Positions 25,001-35,360 of a DNA stretch of 64,000 nucleotides are shown piece after piece (within the stretch, counting starts at the first letter, position 1; every line of letters begins with the position of its first letter). The notes under the pieces were generated by a model. The model made no database searches. It worked only from the letters and a program-made list of their open reading frames with translations, and had not been told where the DNA came from. This stretch comes from Dendrophyllia cribrosa (taxonomy: Eukaryota; Cnidaria; Anthozoa; Scleractinia; Dendrophylliidae), in assembly GCA_024195265.1 (NCBI GenBank), contig JAJLRJ010000013.1, forward strand, positions 17,260,348 through 17,324,347, written 5' to 3'. The translations under genes and the position numbers were made by a program.

Positions 25001-28000
25001 TTTAACCACTTTCAAGATGGCGGACATTAGAACAAGACACAGACAAAATGCTTTTTTGTTATGGTATTTCATGAGGAACGAAAAAAGACAATTTACAGGA
25101 GTACAAATGTATATAGTGGAGGGAGAAAGCAGTTCATTTACTGCTTTTAAAAAAGAAAAAGTTAAGAGGCACAGAATGTTTGTGCAAGCCATGCTAGCTG
25201 TTGTAAACCAGCCAAGAATAAAAACTAAAAAGTGTTTGGAACTGGATGTCATCTTGAATTTGAACCATAATTCTCAGTGAGCAGAGAAAATTTGGGCACG
25301 GCACCCCTAAAAAATGGGCACAGGGCCACCAATTCACATGGTCTCGGCACCCCTAAATTTTTGGGCACCCGTGCCCAACACATTTCCATTTACACGATAC
25401 AAATTGAGGGTGCTGTGCCAAAAATTTTAGGTACAGGTGCCCAAAGTTAGGGGTGCCGTGCCCAAAACACTTGTCATTTAATCTGGGCTTAAAACTAGTC
25501 CAGTTGAACCTGTCCAAAAATGGACACCTTCATAATTTATGTTAGCACCACTCTGTACCAGGCAGTTCCATTGGTCAAAAGAAACTAAAACTCATGCAAA
25601 TTATTCTTCCTTGTTACAGTGGCCTGGGTCTCTCACCCCAAAGGGGGGGGAGGGGAGGGGGGTAGTCAGGTGCATATGTTGTGGTTTAAATTTTTCTTTG
25701 GTTTAAAAATTTTTCAAACCAGTTTGATTTTGATTTTCCTTTGTCTCAGATTCATTATCATAATGTGACACAAAAGAAAACAAAAATTGAACTGGTTTAA
25801 AAAAATTTAAACCAAAGAAAAATTTGAACCACAACATATATAATAGTGACAGGGACATACACTGTACAAAGACCTTTCGGTCTCTTTTCATTCCTAAACC
25901 GATTAATGAAGCAGGCAAACAAAGTTTTCAATATCAAGGTTCTGTTCTCTGGAACAGCTTGCCTTTGAACGCTAAGATACAGCCCACTCTTAGCTCTTTC
26001 AAATGATGCATTCAATTTTTATCTAATTTAATGATACATGTAGTTAATAAAGGATAGTTTTCATAGTTTTTAGTACATAATCTTGCATAGATAATTAATT
26101 TAGTTAGATAATTTAAGTTAGTTAAGTAATTAATCTATTGTTGTTTAAAAACATGGTTCCATACACCTTATTCATAAAAAAATGGTGGTGGATTTATTTT
26201 TCTTTTGTATTTATTTTAATTAGCCTCACAAGCCTTGTTAGCATGTGCAAAATTCAAAAGAACTTACACGCTAAAATGAGGCTAGTGAGGCAAATTAACA
26301 TAGATATAAAAGAATCATGAATCGGTCTCCATTTATGAATAAGGTGTATCAAAGTTAATATAACAAACTGGTTATGAAACTCAGACAGTCCTTTATTATA
26401 TGTTTTTGTTCTCCACTTCTTTTGTTCATTTGCCTTGACCCTGCACAAAACACAAAAGGTATTGAAATGCATATGAGCAACTGACCAGTAGAAACATTTG
26501 GGCTCACACGTTAAACAAAACAATGTGCAGGGTCACGGTTCATTCAACATAAAACAAAGCAGCTTTGTACACTCTTTTTGAAATTTGTTGAGCTTCATAA
26601 CCAGTTTGTTCTATGGTGTATAGAAGAGCATGTATTATGAATTGACACCGTGTATAAATAAAGTTTACCTACATGTACCTACCTACCTAAAAGTTTACCT
26701 TGGATTTGACATTCTGTGGCGACCTTTTTGTAAAGACTGGGGGTCTACAAAAAGTGTAAACTTTTTCTGCAGAGAGAAATGGGACTTTTGGGGGGTTATG
26801 TTCAATTTGGCCTCACTCGCACAACCCTGTCACTATTATACAATTCAGGTCAGAGATAACTGAACCAAAATATTCACATATAACGTGTCAATTAAATGTG
26901 CACATGTTCTGTGCATTGTCAATGTGCACCAACAACTTGCATTCAGAAAGCTCATTACTATGTATGAGCTAGCTCATTGATAAATTTCCTATTGCTTGTA
27001 TTATTTTCATTGTTGTTTGAATGGCTTGACATGTAGATTTGAGATGAATTTAGAAAGAGATCACATTGCTATTTATCCGGTCCACAATGTAGCAGAGTAC
27101 CCCACTGGGTTTCTCACTTTGATGTTTGTTTTTTAAAACATACATCAAAGTGAGAGACCCAGTGGGTTCCTTCTTCTCCTTCTTTAAAAAGAAGTTGGAC
27201 TAAAAAAAATGTGGTTCTATAAGAAAGCCACATCACCATACATGTAGCTGATTCTCATTTTATCTAATTTGCTGGATCTTGAGGGATAATGGGTCTGTTA
27301 TTTAACTAGTAGTACATGTAGTAGTAGTAGCAGCAGCAGCAGCAGCAGCTGTAGTAGTTAGTAGTAGTAGTACTACTACGGAGAAAACAAATGTTTTCAG
27401 TGATGCGTGACACTTTGGTTAAATCCTAAAGTAAAAAGGTTTAAATCTTTTAGAAAAGTGTCAATGTCATTTAAAACACAAACGTTTCGGGCTGAGCCCT
27501 TCTTCAGTGTGATTTACACATTTTTAAATCACACTGAAGAAGGGCTCAGCCCGAAACGTTTGTGTTTTAAATGACATTGACACTTTTCTAAAAGATTTAA
27601 ACCTTTTTACTGTAGTACTACTACTACTTCTACTACCACTACTACTACTTAATAGCAGTGGCAGTAGCAGTTACAGCAGCAGCAGAAGTAGCAGTAGCAG
27701 TAGCAGTAGAACATGTAGTAGCAGTGCAGTAGTACATGTAGAAGTAGTAGCAGTAGCAGTAGCAGTTACAGCAGCAGTAGCAGTAGCAGTAGCAGTAGCA
27801 GTAGCAGTAGCAGTAGTAGTAACAGTGCAGTAGTAGCAGTAGCAGTAGCAGTAGCAGTAGCAATAGTTGTAGTAGAAGTAGCAGTAGCAGTAGTAGTAGC
27901 AATAGCAGTAGTAGCAGTAGCAGTAGCAGTAGCAGTAGCAGTAGTAGTAGCAGTAGCAGTAGCAGTAGTAGCAGTAGCAGTAGCAGTAGCAGTAGTAGTA

Positions 28001-31000
28001 GCAGTAGCAGTAGTAGTAGCAGTAGCAGTAGTAGTAGCAGTAGCAGTAGCAGTAGCAGTAGTAGTAGCAGTAGCAGTAGTAGTAGCAGTAGCAGTAGCAG
28101 TAGCAGTAGTAGCAGTAGCAGTAGCAGTAGTAATAGCAATAGCAGTAGTAGCAGTAGTAGTATGAACCCAGATATAATTATATGACTGTCATTAACAATG
28201 CTGATGAACATCTCTTTAGCCCTGTGTTCTCTGGCCTGTTTGATTTCTGTTCTATCTACACTGGTGCATCACTAGAGGGTGCCGTGAGGCTTAATCAAGG
28301 GGTATGTGGTTAGGTTTGGATAAAGAATAAGAATGAACTTTTAATAGTAATCATACAAAAATTGTATGTAAAATTTATATAATGTTATGGTTCAAATTTT
28401 TCTTTGTTTTCAAAAAATTATTTTCAAACCAGTTTAATTTTTATTTTCCTTTCTCTCAGATTCATTATCAAAAATCAACCTGGTTTGAAATTTTCAAACC
28501 AAAGGAAAAATTTGAACCATGCAGTGACAACATATCCAATGTTGTTTTAAAAGAAACTGGGAAATGGAGTCTCGATGATGCTGTAAAAAAAAAACTTTTT
28601 ATTTCTTTTTTTTTTTTCAAGCCATGAAGAACAACTTTAGAGAGTAGATCTTAATATTTTTGATGTTATTATGGCATTGTCATAATTTACAGATGTACTA
28701 ATATTAATTTTCTATAGTATAAAGTTCATTTTCTTGAAGCTATTTAACACTCCTTTATAATTATAGTTACAAATAGAATTGTGTGTTTTTCCAAAATCTT
28801 GTATTTGTTTTATGTCCATTGAAGTATATTTTTACTTGCAAGCTTGTTAAGGCCTGTTTACACATACAATTTTTTAAGCGATTTTTGAACATATTTGCAC
28901 TCTCCAATGCCACTTTTGTTGCAAGTGTAAACTAGCGGCAATTTCTGTGTGAGTCAGGTGCGAGATTGATTTTTTCTGCGATTTGCTCTGATTTCCCAAA
29001 AACCACTGCCAAGTTGCCCGCCAACAAATCGCGCCCAAATCGCATTGGAATTGCCGCTAGTTTACACAGACAATTTGAAAATGCAGCTTGCACGTGGCGA
29101 AAATTACATTGAAAAGTGCACCAAAAGTTGCACAAAAAATTAATTGTGTAAATGGGCCTGTAAGACATGTACAGTATATGTTTCACATGTCCATGTTACA
29201 GTAGTGAATTGAAGTTTACAAGTTGTTTTTTTTTTGTTTATTTGATTTGTGTAACAGGTTTGTGATATTGCTGTCAACTGGGCAGGAGGGCTACATCATG
29301 CCAAGAAATGTGAAGTGAGTGATTACAATGTATTACAAAATCTGACTTCCAAAATGGGACTTACAATATAATTATATATTTGTAAGACAATGGGAGGAGG
29401 GCTTGAATAGCATACATTGTAATAAAAATAAGGAGATGAAGTCCAATACATGTAAAAATGGTTACCGGTAGTTGACAGATTCATCCAGAGTTTTAAAATT
29501 TCAAAAATTGGGGAAAAAGGATTCCTGGTTGTTGTATTTTGAACTTAGTTGATAACACTTAGAGTGAGCTCTTCATGGGTGTTTTGAGATAATACATGTA
29601 TATATAGATAGGCTTAGCCATCATATCACCTAATTATTCAAAATTGAAACCTTTTTAAATGGACCCCAAAAATGCACAATATACATGTAGACCAGAAAAC
29701 AGCTTCAATAGTTATTGCCCAAAGACAAAATCAGGTATAAAAATAATCACTTAGCTCTATATCCCTCCAAAAACGCTTGACCACAGAGTTACGCAGCCAC
29801 AAATGCAGTCTTGAACACTGTTTGAGAAATGTCAAACCTGTCTTGAGTAGCAAACTGTGAAAAAAATGCTGATAAAAATGATATGGCAAACCGTTTTCTT
29901 CACTAAACACACCAAGAGTGTTTACTGTAGCTGATGTTGCATCGGCCGTGTAGCTGCGGGAAGCATGTGAAAAGCCTTGTTTTGGTTTCCAAATTCCTAA
30001 AAACCCAGAGTTGCACTACATCATACGCGCTTGTTATGAGAGCTATGCAAACTTGTAAAAGTTGTAGATCAGATCTACATGTACAGCTGTAGCAGAAAAA
30101 AAAAATTGCTCCCGAATTGTACAGTGTACATGTATGCTTAATATATGCTTTGTTAATTTGTTGCCATGCAGGCATCAGGCTTCTGTTATGTGAATGACAT
30201 TGTGGTTGCAATCCTGGAACTGCTTAAGTGAGTATTCTACTATTAATATTAATTCCTACACAATATTAGGGGAGCAGGGATGGCGCAGTGGTGAGAGCAC
30301 TTGCCTCCCACCAATGTGACCCGGGTTCGATTCCCGGAGGCAACACCTTATTGTAAAATGCTGGTTATACATGTAAGTTAGTACATTGTGTACATGTAAG
30401 CCCATGGCTTATACGACTTTGTAAGTAAGCAAAAAAAATATTGTGATAAATAAGCGTGAAAATTCAGTGCAAGTTTTTATAGAGAATTGCTGTTAACCCT
30501 TTACTCCCTAAGGCAAATGCCACTTTTTTTCCAAATGTCCATGTATGATATACCATTTTAAAGCTATTGCTCAGTGTATTTCACAAAACATATCAGCATC
30601 TGTAAAGGAAGTTATGGTTTTGATAGAAATGGGTTTTAAACGTAAAAATAAAAAAGTTCATTAACATCATACTCTTCGTATATATAATATTAGTTACACC
30701 CTTTAACTATTAATAGCTCATTTTGAAGCTTTTAATACATACATGTACATTAATATGAGATAAGTCTTGGACTACACACATTGTACATGAATGTGTAAGG
30801 AAAGAAATGTTGAAAAGTTGTAGGGGTGGTCAACCATGCCATGTATAGGAGGGGGTCATGATTTTATGCCTTTGTTGGGTAGATCTTTACAAGATGATTT
30901 TGGTGGCAAAAATTCATAGAAATCTACCAAATATTGAGCAAGTTATGGCATTATGTGCCAATTGGCACTCTTAGGGAGTAAAGGGTTAAGGAACTGTGAT

Positions 31001-34000
31001 GTGTTTATACTGTATATAGGAGAGGGTACAACTGGAATTATGTTACTGTATATCCTGTGGGGCTTATAAACGGCATTGTACAGTATGTAGGTTAAGTTTG
31101 TTGTTGGTTCTCATCCTTGCTCCAAGGGTTTTTCTCCATGTACTCCGGTTTTCCTCTCTCCACAAAAACCAACATTTCCAAATTCCAATGTGATCCAGAA
31201 ACATTGGAAGTAAGAGCCATCTCATTGATTCCACTGAGATTCCTAAAGTACTGTATTTAATATTTAGTTTTATTTCTATTTTATATATCTGTGATTTGTA
31301 TTCACATCAACTTTACATTTCAGATATCATTCCCGAGTGTTGTATGTTGACATTGATATTCACCATGGTGATGGAGTTCAGGTGACTTTCTTGAATTTTG
31401 ATATTTGGCACTCTTGGGAGTGAATGTAGAATGAAAGTGGGGTGTCATTAAAAGTGGGACACTTCATCCTTGTTCCATTAGCTAACCACATTTGCAAAAC
31501 CTCCAGCAACTCAGCAACACAGGGATGAGGACTGAGGTTTTTTTATCATTTCATTTGCACATTTTTCACTTAAGCCTTTCAGAAGTAAGCTTTCTTTCCA
31601 GAATGCCCAAGATTTACTTTCCAATGAGAAAATTTACTTTCCAGTGGAAAGGGGTGAGTGTCCCACACTTGACTGAATAAAACCTTGATTTTTGTGCATA
31701 TCAAATTCAAGTTGTTAGTACAGTAATTGTTGTACATGTAAGTTAAACAAACTTGTTGTTATTATTGTAATGATAATTATAATAAATAAAGGGTTTGGTA
31801 GAAAAAAGTCTTAAGTTATGTAAAAAGGCTCCAATCTTGCCCATTTTTTGTATGCGCTCCAGGTTCTATTGATCTGGGGTCAATTCAATAAAACTTTTAC
31901 AAGTTTAATTTACCAGTGTGGCCATTGTTTCAGAGGTTGAAAACACTAGCTACACTTGTAAATTACACTTGTAAAAGTTTTATTGAATTGACCCCTGTAT
32001 TTATTTTATTTCTTTGCCTGAAGGTTACACTGTAATTTCCCAAGATACTCAGAACATCAATAGCTGTTGTTTTTGTACCAGCCATTGGCTGTGGCTAAAT
32101 CCTGAGACTGAATTTTGCCTTCAGGCAAATGTTTTCCTACTGAGCATTTCAATATTTATTATAAAATGTAGTTATAACTTTCATTATAGTTACTGTAGAT
32201 GCTTCAATGCAAAATAATTATTGTCTTTGGGGTAAATTTAATTTAATGTTATTATATTGATATCTTTATGCAGGAAGCATTTTATCTAACTGATCGTGTA
32301 ATGACGCTGTCATTTCACAAATATGGCAACCACTTCTTCCCAGGAACTGGTGAGCTCAGTCCATGTACACATTGTTATTTATAACTAACATGTACTGTGT
32401 CAGTGATCATTAAGCTACAATAATAAATTATGGGGGGTTCATTCATACCCTCCCCATGGAAGTTGTTTCAATTTAATCACCCCTCTAAAAAATTCCAATT
32501 TTTACCTTCATACTGTTAAGTTCCAGAAGTAATGATCCTTGTCACTTTCGGAATTAGCAGCCTTTGGGGCTACTTTTTGGGTGCATGCCCTTTTTCCGAA
32601 TGAAATAAAAGACAGTGACAATTGTTGAAAAATGAGATGAAATTCTTCAGTCCAGTCTCATGTTACTCTCACATGGCCAGGCTCCACATGTCTAGATTGT
32701 TCTGATACAAGCATGTATATTTAAAATTCAGTTACTCGAAAAAAAATTGGAGACCACATACAAAATTTCAGCTCATTTGGACGAGAGAGAAAAAAAAGCA
32801 GACCAAAATTTGACATAGAATGGTTATGCTCCAATATCTTCAATTGTAAACATTTGTGTTAATTGTGTAATATTTTGCTTCAGGTGACATGTTTGAATTA
32901 GGAGTTGAAAATGGAAGATTCTACTCACTCAATGTTCCCTTGAGAGATGGTATAGATGATCCAGGTTAGTATAGCTCAGTTACAGCAAATGTCCCCAGTA
33001 CATGTCTGCAAAAAAAAAAACTATGGAGATACTCATCCCACTGTTGAGCAGACCAGTCTGCCACAAATACAAATACAGTGATTCTGACAGGGTGCGGGAA
33101 AAAACTAAAATTGTGCGGGAGTTTTGGGGCAAATTGTGCAGGAAATAACTTTGATTGTGCAGGAAATTGTGCGGGATTGCGCAGTCCTGTGACCAGGCCA
33201 GAAAAATAATTATGACAGGGAGGAAATTCCGCATAAATGAAAAATACAAATAGATGTTTTACTTTGGGGATTAAAATGTACCCAGCAATCGCCAATTTGC
33301 GGCTGTTTTTCTTCTTCGCCAAAGTTTATTTGTCTCAACAAAATCACATTGCGTGACACGATGAACTTGATTGGGTAAAATCGAAATACCACCTCAAAAT
33401 AAAATGTTTCCGATCTGAGCAAGTTCCTTTATGAAAAATCCGTACATTTTATGTAGTGTGAATAATTGCCGCAAAAACACAATCTCGAGATGTATGCAAA
33501 TTGCGTGCTAAATGTAATTTGATAGCATGTTTGTTTTTCATTTTCCTGAATGAAAATGTCTTTCACTTGATTGAAAAAATCAAATCCAGTATTCTGATCA
33601 GAACTTACATTTGTAATAATTTTCTCCTATCAATCCGAAGTTCCAGCGCTTTAATAGTTTGTTTGTCGATTTGCAAACTTGATAAGTTCTTTGCGTAAAT
33701 AATTCAGACAGAGTGACATTCATTTCGGCGCAACGGTACATTTCTTCGGTGTTTCTTCTTCGGTCCCCGGCATATTAAACTGAAAGAGGAAGCGAAAGAG
33801 CTCGAAAAAATATCAACAGGCTGCTAAGAAAAACGACAACTAAAAAGCTGCGCAAAAAATTCAGTAGGAAGTTGGACAGAAGTAAAACTGAGACTAGTTC
33901 CCAGGACGGCGAAGAGAACGCCTTGTTGTTTTTATATCGATCGCTCAAGCTCTTCGGGAAAAGCGAGGGATTTCTCGATTGTTTGGAAGGAAAATGGGCT

Positions 34001-34673
34001 GAAAATAGCCTAAAACGTTTCTCGAAATCTTGGTAATCAATAGAAATACCTGATTTAATTAAAATTTTAAGCAAATATTTCAGTATTGTGCGGGATTGTG
34101 CGGATATTTAGGAATTGTGCGGAATTGTGCGGGTTTGACCGAATTGTGCGGTCCCGCACCTGCGCACCCTGTCAGAATCCCTGCAAATACAAACAAAGAA
34201 ACAGGATACCTTGTGAAGAATGGAAATGACTACTTGCTGGTACATGTAGCCTCCTCTACAGCCAACTCAAAAGGAGAGATGGAGAAAATTCCCAATTATT
34301 AGGCTTCCTGAAGAAACTTGGGAATGGAAATGGCTTTCCCACTTGGTCTCTTATCCCTAGTGCTTCCTCTTTATTCCTTATGAATTCTCTCCCCAGTCCC
34401 ATCCCCACCCTTGAGCACAGAGTTGCCTGGGAGTAGGCTAGCTTGATGGTTGATCAATATGCATTCCAAGGGTTAGTATGATATAAACAAAATCTCCCAA
34501 GTATTAAGTAACATGGATTAGCCTGTAAGTAGAATGATCTCATAACATTGTCAGTCGAGAGCATTTATATAGACAGGTCAAGACAGACTCATATAATTTG
34601 CATACCCTACAGAGAGAGCCCAGCAGTTGCAACATCTAACTGTTTTGTGTTCTCTGTACTCAGGTTATGCCAA
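16059..34673 (+). CDS. Histone deacetylase 3, N-terminal 231 residues plus (cut by assembly gap)
   Basis: Class I zinc-dependent lysine deacetylase, catalytic subunit of the nuclear NCoR/SMRT co-repressor complex. Exons: 16059-16116, 20812-20894, 21514-21590, 23725-23790, 28220-28301, 29258-29314, 30172-30227, 31324-31381, 32274-32349, 32884-32964 and 34664-34673 (cut by the N run). All introns are GT-AG and all phases join without error. The protein opens with [15 protein letters not shown], has HPMKPHRL, the GGLHHAKK charge relay (H135, H136) and [10 protein letters not shown] with zinc ligands D171 and H173 (one above human numbering), then FFPGTGDM and LRDGIDD. Human HDAC3 has 428 residues, so the third zinc ligand (human D259), the GGGGY segment and the tail are missing. 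The start is the first ATG, aligned with the human start. It faces RMI2 head-to-head and is convergent with SSBP. Confidence 0.92.
16472..16831. mobile_element. Short element with AGGCGTGAGA repeats (HDAC3 intron 1)
   Basis: Ends ACCTGCCAA and TTGGCAGGT are inverted. Four or five copies of GGCGTGAGA lie just inside them (16496, 16751, 16786, 16813). No clear target duplication. Confidence 0.55.
16851..17714. mobile_element. Inverted-repeat element with arms of about 190 bp
   Basis: The arms begin CCACAGGCAGCCCAAGCT and end with its complement. TCAGC is repeated on both sides (16846-16850, 17715-17719). The ends match the palindrome at 10085-10552, making two members of one family. The open frames at 17053-17317 look incidental. 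Confidence 0.75.
17874..20009. mobile_element. 2.1-kb element with GGGTTATTCCAGAAAAAATC ends
   Basis: About 34 bp at each end are inverted copies, flanked by AAT (17871-17873, 20010-20012). C-rich direct repeats with CCCGGATTTCC or CCTGGATTTCC lie just inside both ends. A palindromic element (18397-18949) is nested within. No intact transposase frame was seen. Confidence 0.75.
18397..18949. mobile_element. Near-perfect palindromic MITE, TTAA-flanked
   Basis: 553 bp folding back on itself from AGTGCTACTGCGATCAAATT to its complement. TTAA lies at 18393-18396 and 18950-18953. A second copy is at 62638-63198. TTAA duplications fit piggyBac- or Kolobok-type insertion; the superfamily is inference. 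Confidence 0.8.
20138..20367. mobile_element. TA-flanked MITE with TACGAG repeats
   Basis: Ends GCGACCTTCAGATT and AATCTGAAGGTCGC are inverted and flanked by TA. GAGTACGAGTACGAG and its complement are repeated inside. 230 bp, within HDAC3 intron 1. Confidence 0.75.
20548..20728. mobile_element. Fragment of pogo/Tigger-like MITE
   Basis: The right end AGAGAGGTTCGACTACA and words such as GTGTCC, TATAGAGG and AAAGAGGTTAAG match the complete element at 21893-22505. The left end is missing or decayed. Confidence 0.5.
20996..21145. repeat. Hairpin repeat, TTTCTTTGGTTTGAAAATTT family
   Basis: One of four related hairpins whose arms carry TTCTTTGGTTTGAAA and its complement (others at 25676-25838, 28384-28520 and 60507-60632). 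All lie in introns. Confidence 0.55.
21893..22505. mobile_element. pogo/Tigger-like MITE, TA-flanked
   Basis: Ends CAGTTGAACCTCTCTAATAC and its near complement (ending GGTTCGACTG) are flanked by TA. Multiple GTGTCCGTATTAGAGAGG units fill both ends. No transposase. Family placement rests on the CAGT(T/C) ends and the TA duplication. Confidence 0.75.
22853..23705. repeat. Minisatellite of about 30-bp units, split by an insertion
   Basis: Units built on GATGGCTGGCTGACCTGTACA with GTATCGTAC spacers run from 22853 to 23107 and resume from about 23554 to 23705. The element at 23109-23548 separates the two halves. Confidence 0.8.
23109..23548. mobile_element. hAT-like MITE with GGTCGCCA repeats
   Basis: Ends CAGGGCATGAAATT and AATTTTGTGCCCTG match at 12 of 14 positions when inverted. 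The flanks TACAC and TACAA agree at 4 of 5 bases. TGGCGACCA or TGGTCGCCA occurs several times near both ends. It interrupts a minisatellite. Confidence 0.7.
23817..23872. repeat. Short tandem repeat, unit ATGTACTGTACC
   Basis: About four units of 12 bp just after HDAC3 exon 4. Confidence 0.8.
24015..24706. mobile_element. pogo/Tigger-like MITE, TA-flanked
   Basis: Ends CAGTCAACTCTCTCATAGCG and CAAGAGAGTTGACTG are inverted, with TA on both sides. GTAAGC(G/A)ACCA units are repeated inside both ends. It lies in HDAC3 intron 4. Confidence 0.75.
24805..25489. mobile_element. TAA-flanked element with short ORF
   Basis: Ends AGCCCAGTTCAAATGACAAG and CTTGTCATTTAATCTGGGCT are inverted, with TAA on both sides. 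GGCACCCCTAA and GGGCACC words repeat inside both ends. An 87-codon frame (25017-25280) begins [11 protein letters not shown] and is Lys/Arg-rich; it may be a remnant of the parent element's protein but I cannot assign it. The duplication suggests PIF/Harbinger. Confidence 0.65.
25676..25838. repeat. Hairpin repeat, AACCAGTTT family
   Basis: Arms with GTGGTTTAAATTTTTCTTTG and its complement. Related to the hairpins at 20996, 28384 and 60507. Confidence 0.6.
25840..26006 (+). pseudogene. 3' end of a non-LTR retrotransposon ORF
   Basis: The frame ends with [20 protein letters not shown] and SSFK, then TGA. The pattern (aromatic, then LWNSLP, then a final FK) is typical of the last residues of CR1/L2/Rex-like LINE ORF2 proteins. 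Only about 55 residues remain. A 5'-truncated copy is the normal product of target-primed insertion. Confidence 0.6.
26164..26346. mobile_element. Hairpin MITE, TA-flanked
   Basis: Ends CACCTTATTCATAA and ATGAATAAGGTG with TA on both sides. The inner part resembles the MITE at 324-503. Confidence 0.7.
26361..26611. mobile_element. 251-bp TA-flanked MITE, copy 1
   Basis: Ends TAACAAACTGGTTATGAA and TTCATAACCAGTTTGTTC. An inverted copy of the same length lies at 44610-44860, and the two are very similar throughout. The Tc1/mariner-like TA duplication is the only class evidence. Confidence 0.8.
27101..27166. repeat. Compact imperfect hairpin
   Basis: Arms of 25 nt, inverted copies with one difference (CCCACTGGGT(T/C)TCTCACTTTG), surround a 16-nt loop. 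The size is miRNA-precursor-like, but it could be a degraded MITE. Confidence 0.5.
27477..27511 (-). ncRNA. Hammerhead ribozyme-like motif (left arm of palindrome)
   Basis: Read on the minus strand it equals the motif at 27530-27564: CACA, CTGAAGA, GGGC/GCCC stem II, GAAA, ACGU, U, TGTG. Confidence 0.55.
27530..27564 (+). ncRNA. Hammerhead ribozyme-like motif (right arm of palindrome)
   Basis: CACA (27530-27533), CTGAAGA (27534-27540), GGGC-TCA-GCCC stem II (27542-27552), GAAA (27553-27556), an ACGU palindrome as stem III, U, then TGTG pairing with CACA. All core boxes are intact. Confidence 0.6.
27640..28165. repeat. GTAGCA/GTA microsatellite array
   Basis: About 500 bp of (AGTAGC) and (AGT) units with interruptions. 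On the minus strand it translates to long leucine runs, which is a repeat artefact. It ends about 55 bp before HDAC3 exon 5. Related CAG and TAG triplets also lie at 27311-27379. Confidence 0.9.
28384..28520. repeat. Hairpin repeat, AACCAGTTT family
   Basis: Arms ATGGTTCAAATTTTTCTTTG and its near complement, with the loop CTCAGATTCATTATCA shared with the copy at 25676. Confidence 0.6.
28852..29162. mobile_element. Inverted-repeat element, probable TAA duplication
   Basis: Ends GGCCTGTTTACAC and GTGTAAATGGGCC lie beside TAA on each side. GCGATTT and TAGTTTACAC words are repeated inside. HDAC3 intron 5. Confidence 0.5.
30270..30350 (+). mobile_element. tRNA-derived SINE head
   Basis: A box TGGCGCAGTGG (30281-30291) and B box GGTTCGATTCC (30324-30334) are spaced as in a tRNA gene, but there is no cloverleaf with an anticodon stem, so this is a SINE head rather than a tRNA gene. 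It lies just after HDAC3 exon 7. Confidence 0.75.
30497..30985. mobile_element. TTAA-flanked element
   Basis: Ends CCCTTTACTCCCTAAG and CTTAGGGAGTAAAGGG are inverted between TTAA duplications (30493-30496, 30986-30989). The CCCTTTA ends and TTAA fit a piggyBac-type MITE. Confidence 0.75.
31090..31215 (+). mobile_element. SINE body fragment
   Basis: GTTGTTGGTTCTCAT, TACTCCGGTTTTCCTCTCTC and AAAAACCAACATTTCCAAAT form a unit that recurs in decayed form at 60150-60240, where it follows a SINE head remnant. It likely belongs to the same SINE family as 30270. Confidence 0.5.
31876..31996. mobile_element. About 120-bp MITE, copy 1
   Basis: Ends GGGGTCAATTCAATAAAACT and its complement. A second copy is at 37043-37163. 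Confidence 0.75.
33076..34183. mobile_element. hAT-like element, family with ATTGTGCGGG repeats, copy 1
   Basis: 1108 bp; ends CAGTGATTCTGACAGGG and CCCTGTCAGAATCCCTG; CAAATA duplicated on both sides (33070-33075, 34184-34189). ATTGTGCGG words cluster inside both ends. Copies 2 and 3 are at 54116 and 61376. Short internal frames show no transposase. It lies in HDAC3 intron 10. Confidence 0.85.
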
Positions 34674-35173
34674 NNNNNNNNNNNNNNNNNNNNNNNNNNN
34701 NNNNNNNNNNNNNNNNNNNNNNNNNNNNNNNNNNNNNNNNNNNNNNNNNNNNNNNNNNNNNNNNNNNNNNNNNNNNNNNNNNNNNNNNNNNNNNNNNNNN
34801 NNNNNNNNNNNNNNNNNNNNNNNNNNNNNNNNNNNNNNNNNNNNNNNNNNNNNNNNNNNNNNNNNNNNNNNNNNNNNNNNNNNNNNNNNNNNNNNNNNNN
34901 NNNNNNNNNNNNNNNNNNNNNNNNNNNNNNNNNNNNNNNNNNNNNNNNNNNNNNNNNNNNNNNNNNNNNNNNNNNNNNNNNNNNNNNNNNNNNNNNNNNN
35001 NNNNNNNNNNNNNNNNNNNNNNNNNNNNNNNNNNNNNNNNNNNNNNNNNNNNNNNNNNNNNNNNNNNNNNNNNNNNNNNNNNNNNNNNNNNNNNNNNNNN
35101 NNNNNNNNNNNNNNNNNNNNNNNNNNNNNNNNNNNNNNNNNNNNNNNNNNNNNNNNNNNNNNNNNNNNNNNNN
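34674..35173. other. Assembly gap, 500 N
   Basis: Exactly 500 N, which looks like a placeholder of unknown true length. It begins inside HDAC3 exon 11. Confidence 0.98.
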
Positions 35174-35249
35174 TATTTTTCTCAAGGTGAAGAGACTTGA
35201 AGATACAAGTCATTATCGATGCAGTTTTTTTGTCTACCTCGCAAGAGGC

Positions 35250-35360
35250 ATTCTCGTTCCCAGTGCCGCCTGGCCCTCTTAGCCGCTAGAGCCTGAGCAC
35301 GAGGAGCAGGGTCCTCATGCTCAGGCTGGCAGGCCAGGCTGCTCTAGAGACGAGAATAGG
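35250..35360. repeat. GC-rich imperfect inverted repeat
   Basis: ATTCTCGTTCCCAG near 35251 and GACGAGAATAG near 35348 bound a GC-rich foldable segment containing CCTGAGCAC and CATGCTCAGG. Its nature is unknown. Confidence 0.4.

Larger units (their letters stand above)
27431..27610. mobile_element. 180-bp palindrome carrying two opposed hammerhead motifs
   Basis: Left and right arms of about 85 bp are almost exact inverted copies. Each contains a hammerhead-like core, one per strand. A head-to-head pair of retroelement ends is the simplest reading. Confidence 0.7.

Noticed and set aside
27645..28211. 188-codon frame of mostly leucine on the minus strand
   Set aside because: It is the translation of the GTAGCA/GTA microsatellite.
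30270..30350. Functional tRNA gene
   Set aside because: A and B boxes are present but no proper anticodon or acceptor stems; it is a SINE head.
34548..35282. Long frames across the N run
   Set aside because: They consist almost entirely of unknown residues; only the HDAC3 exon start at 34664 is real.
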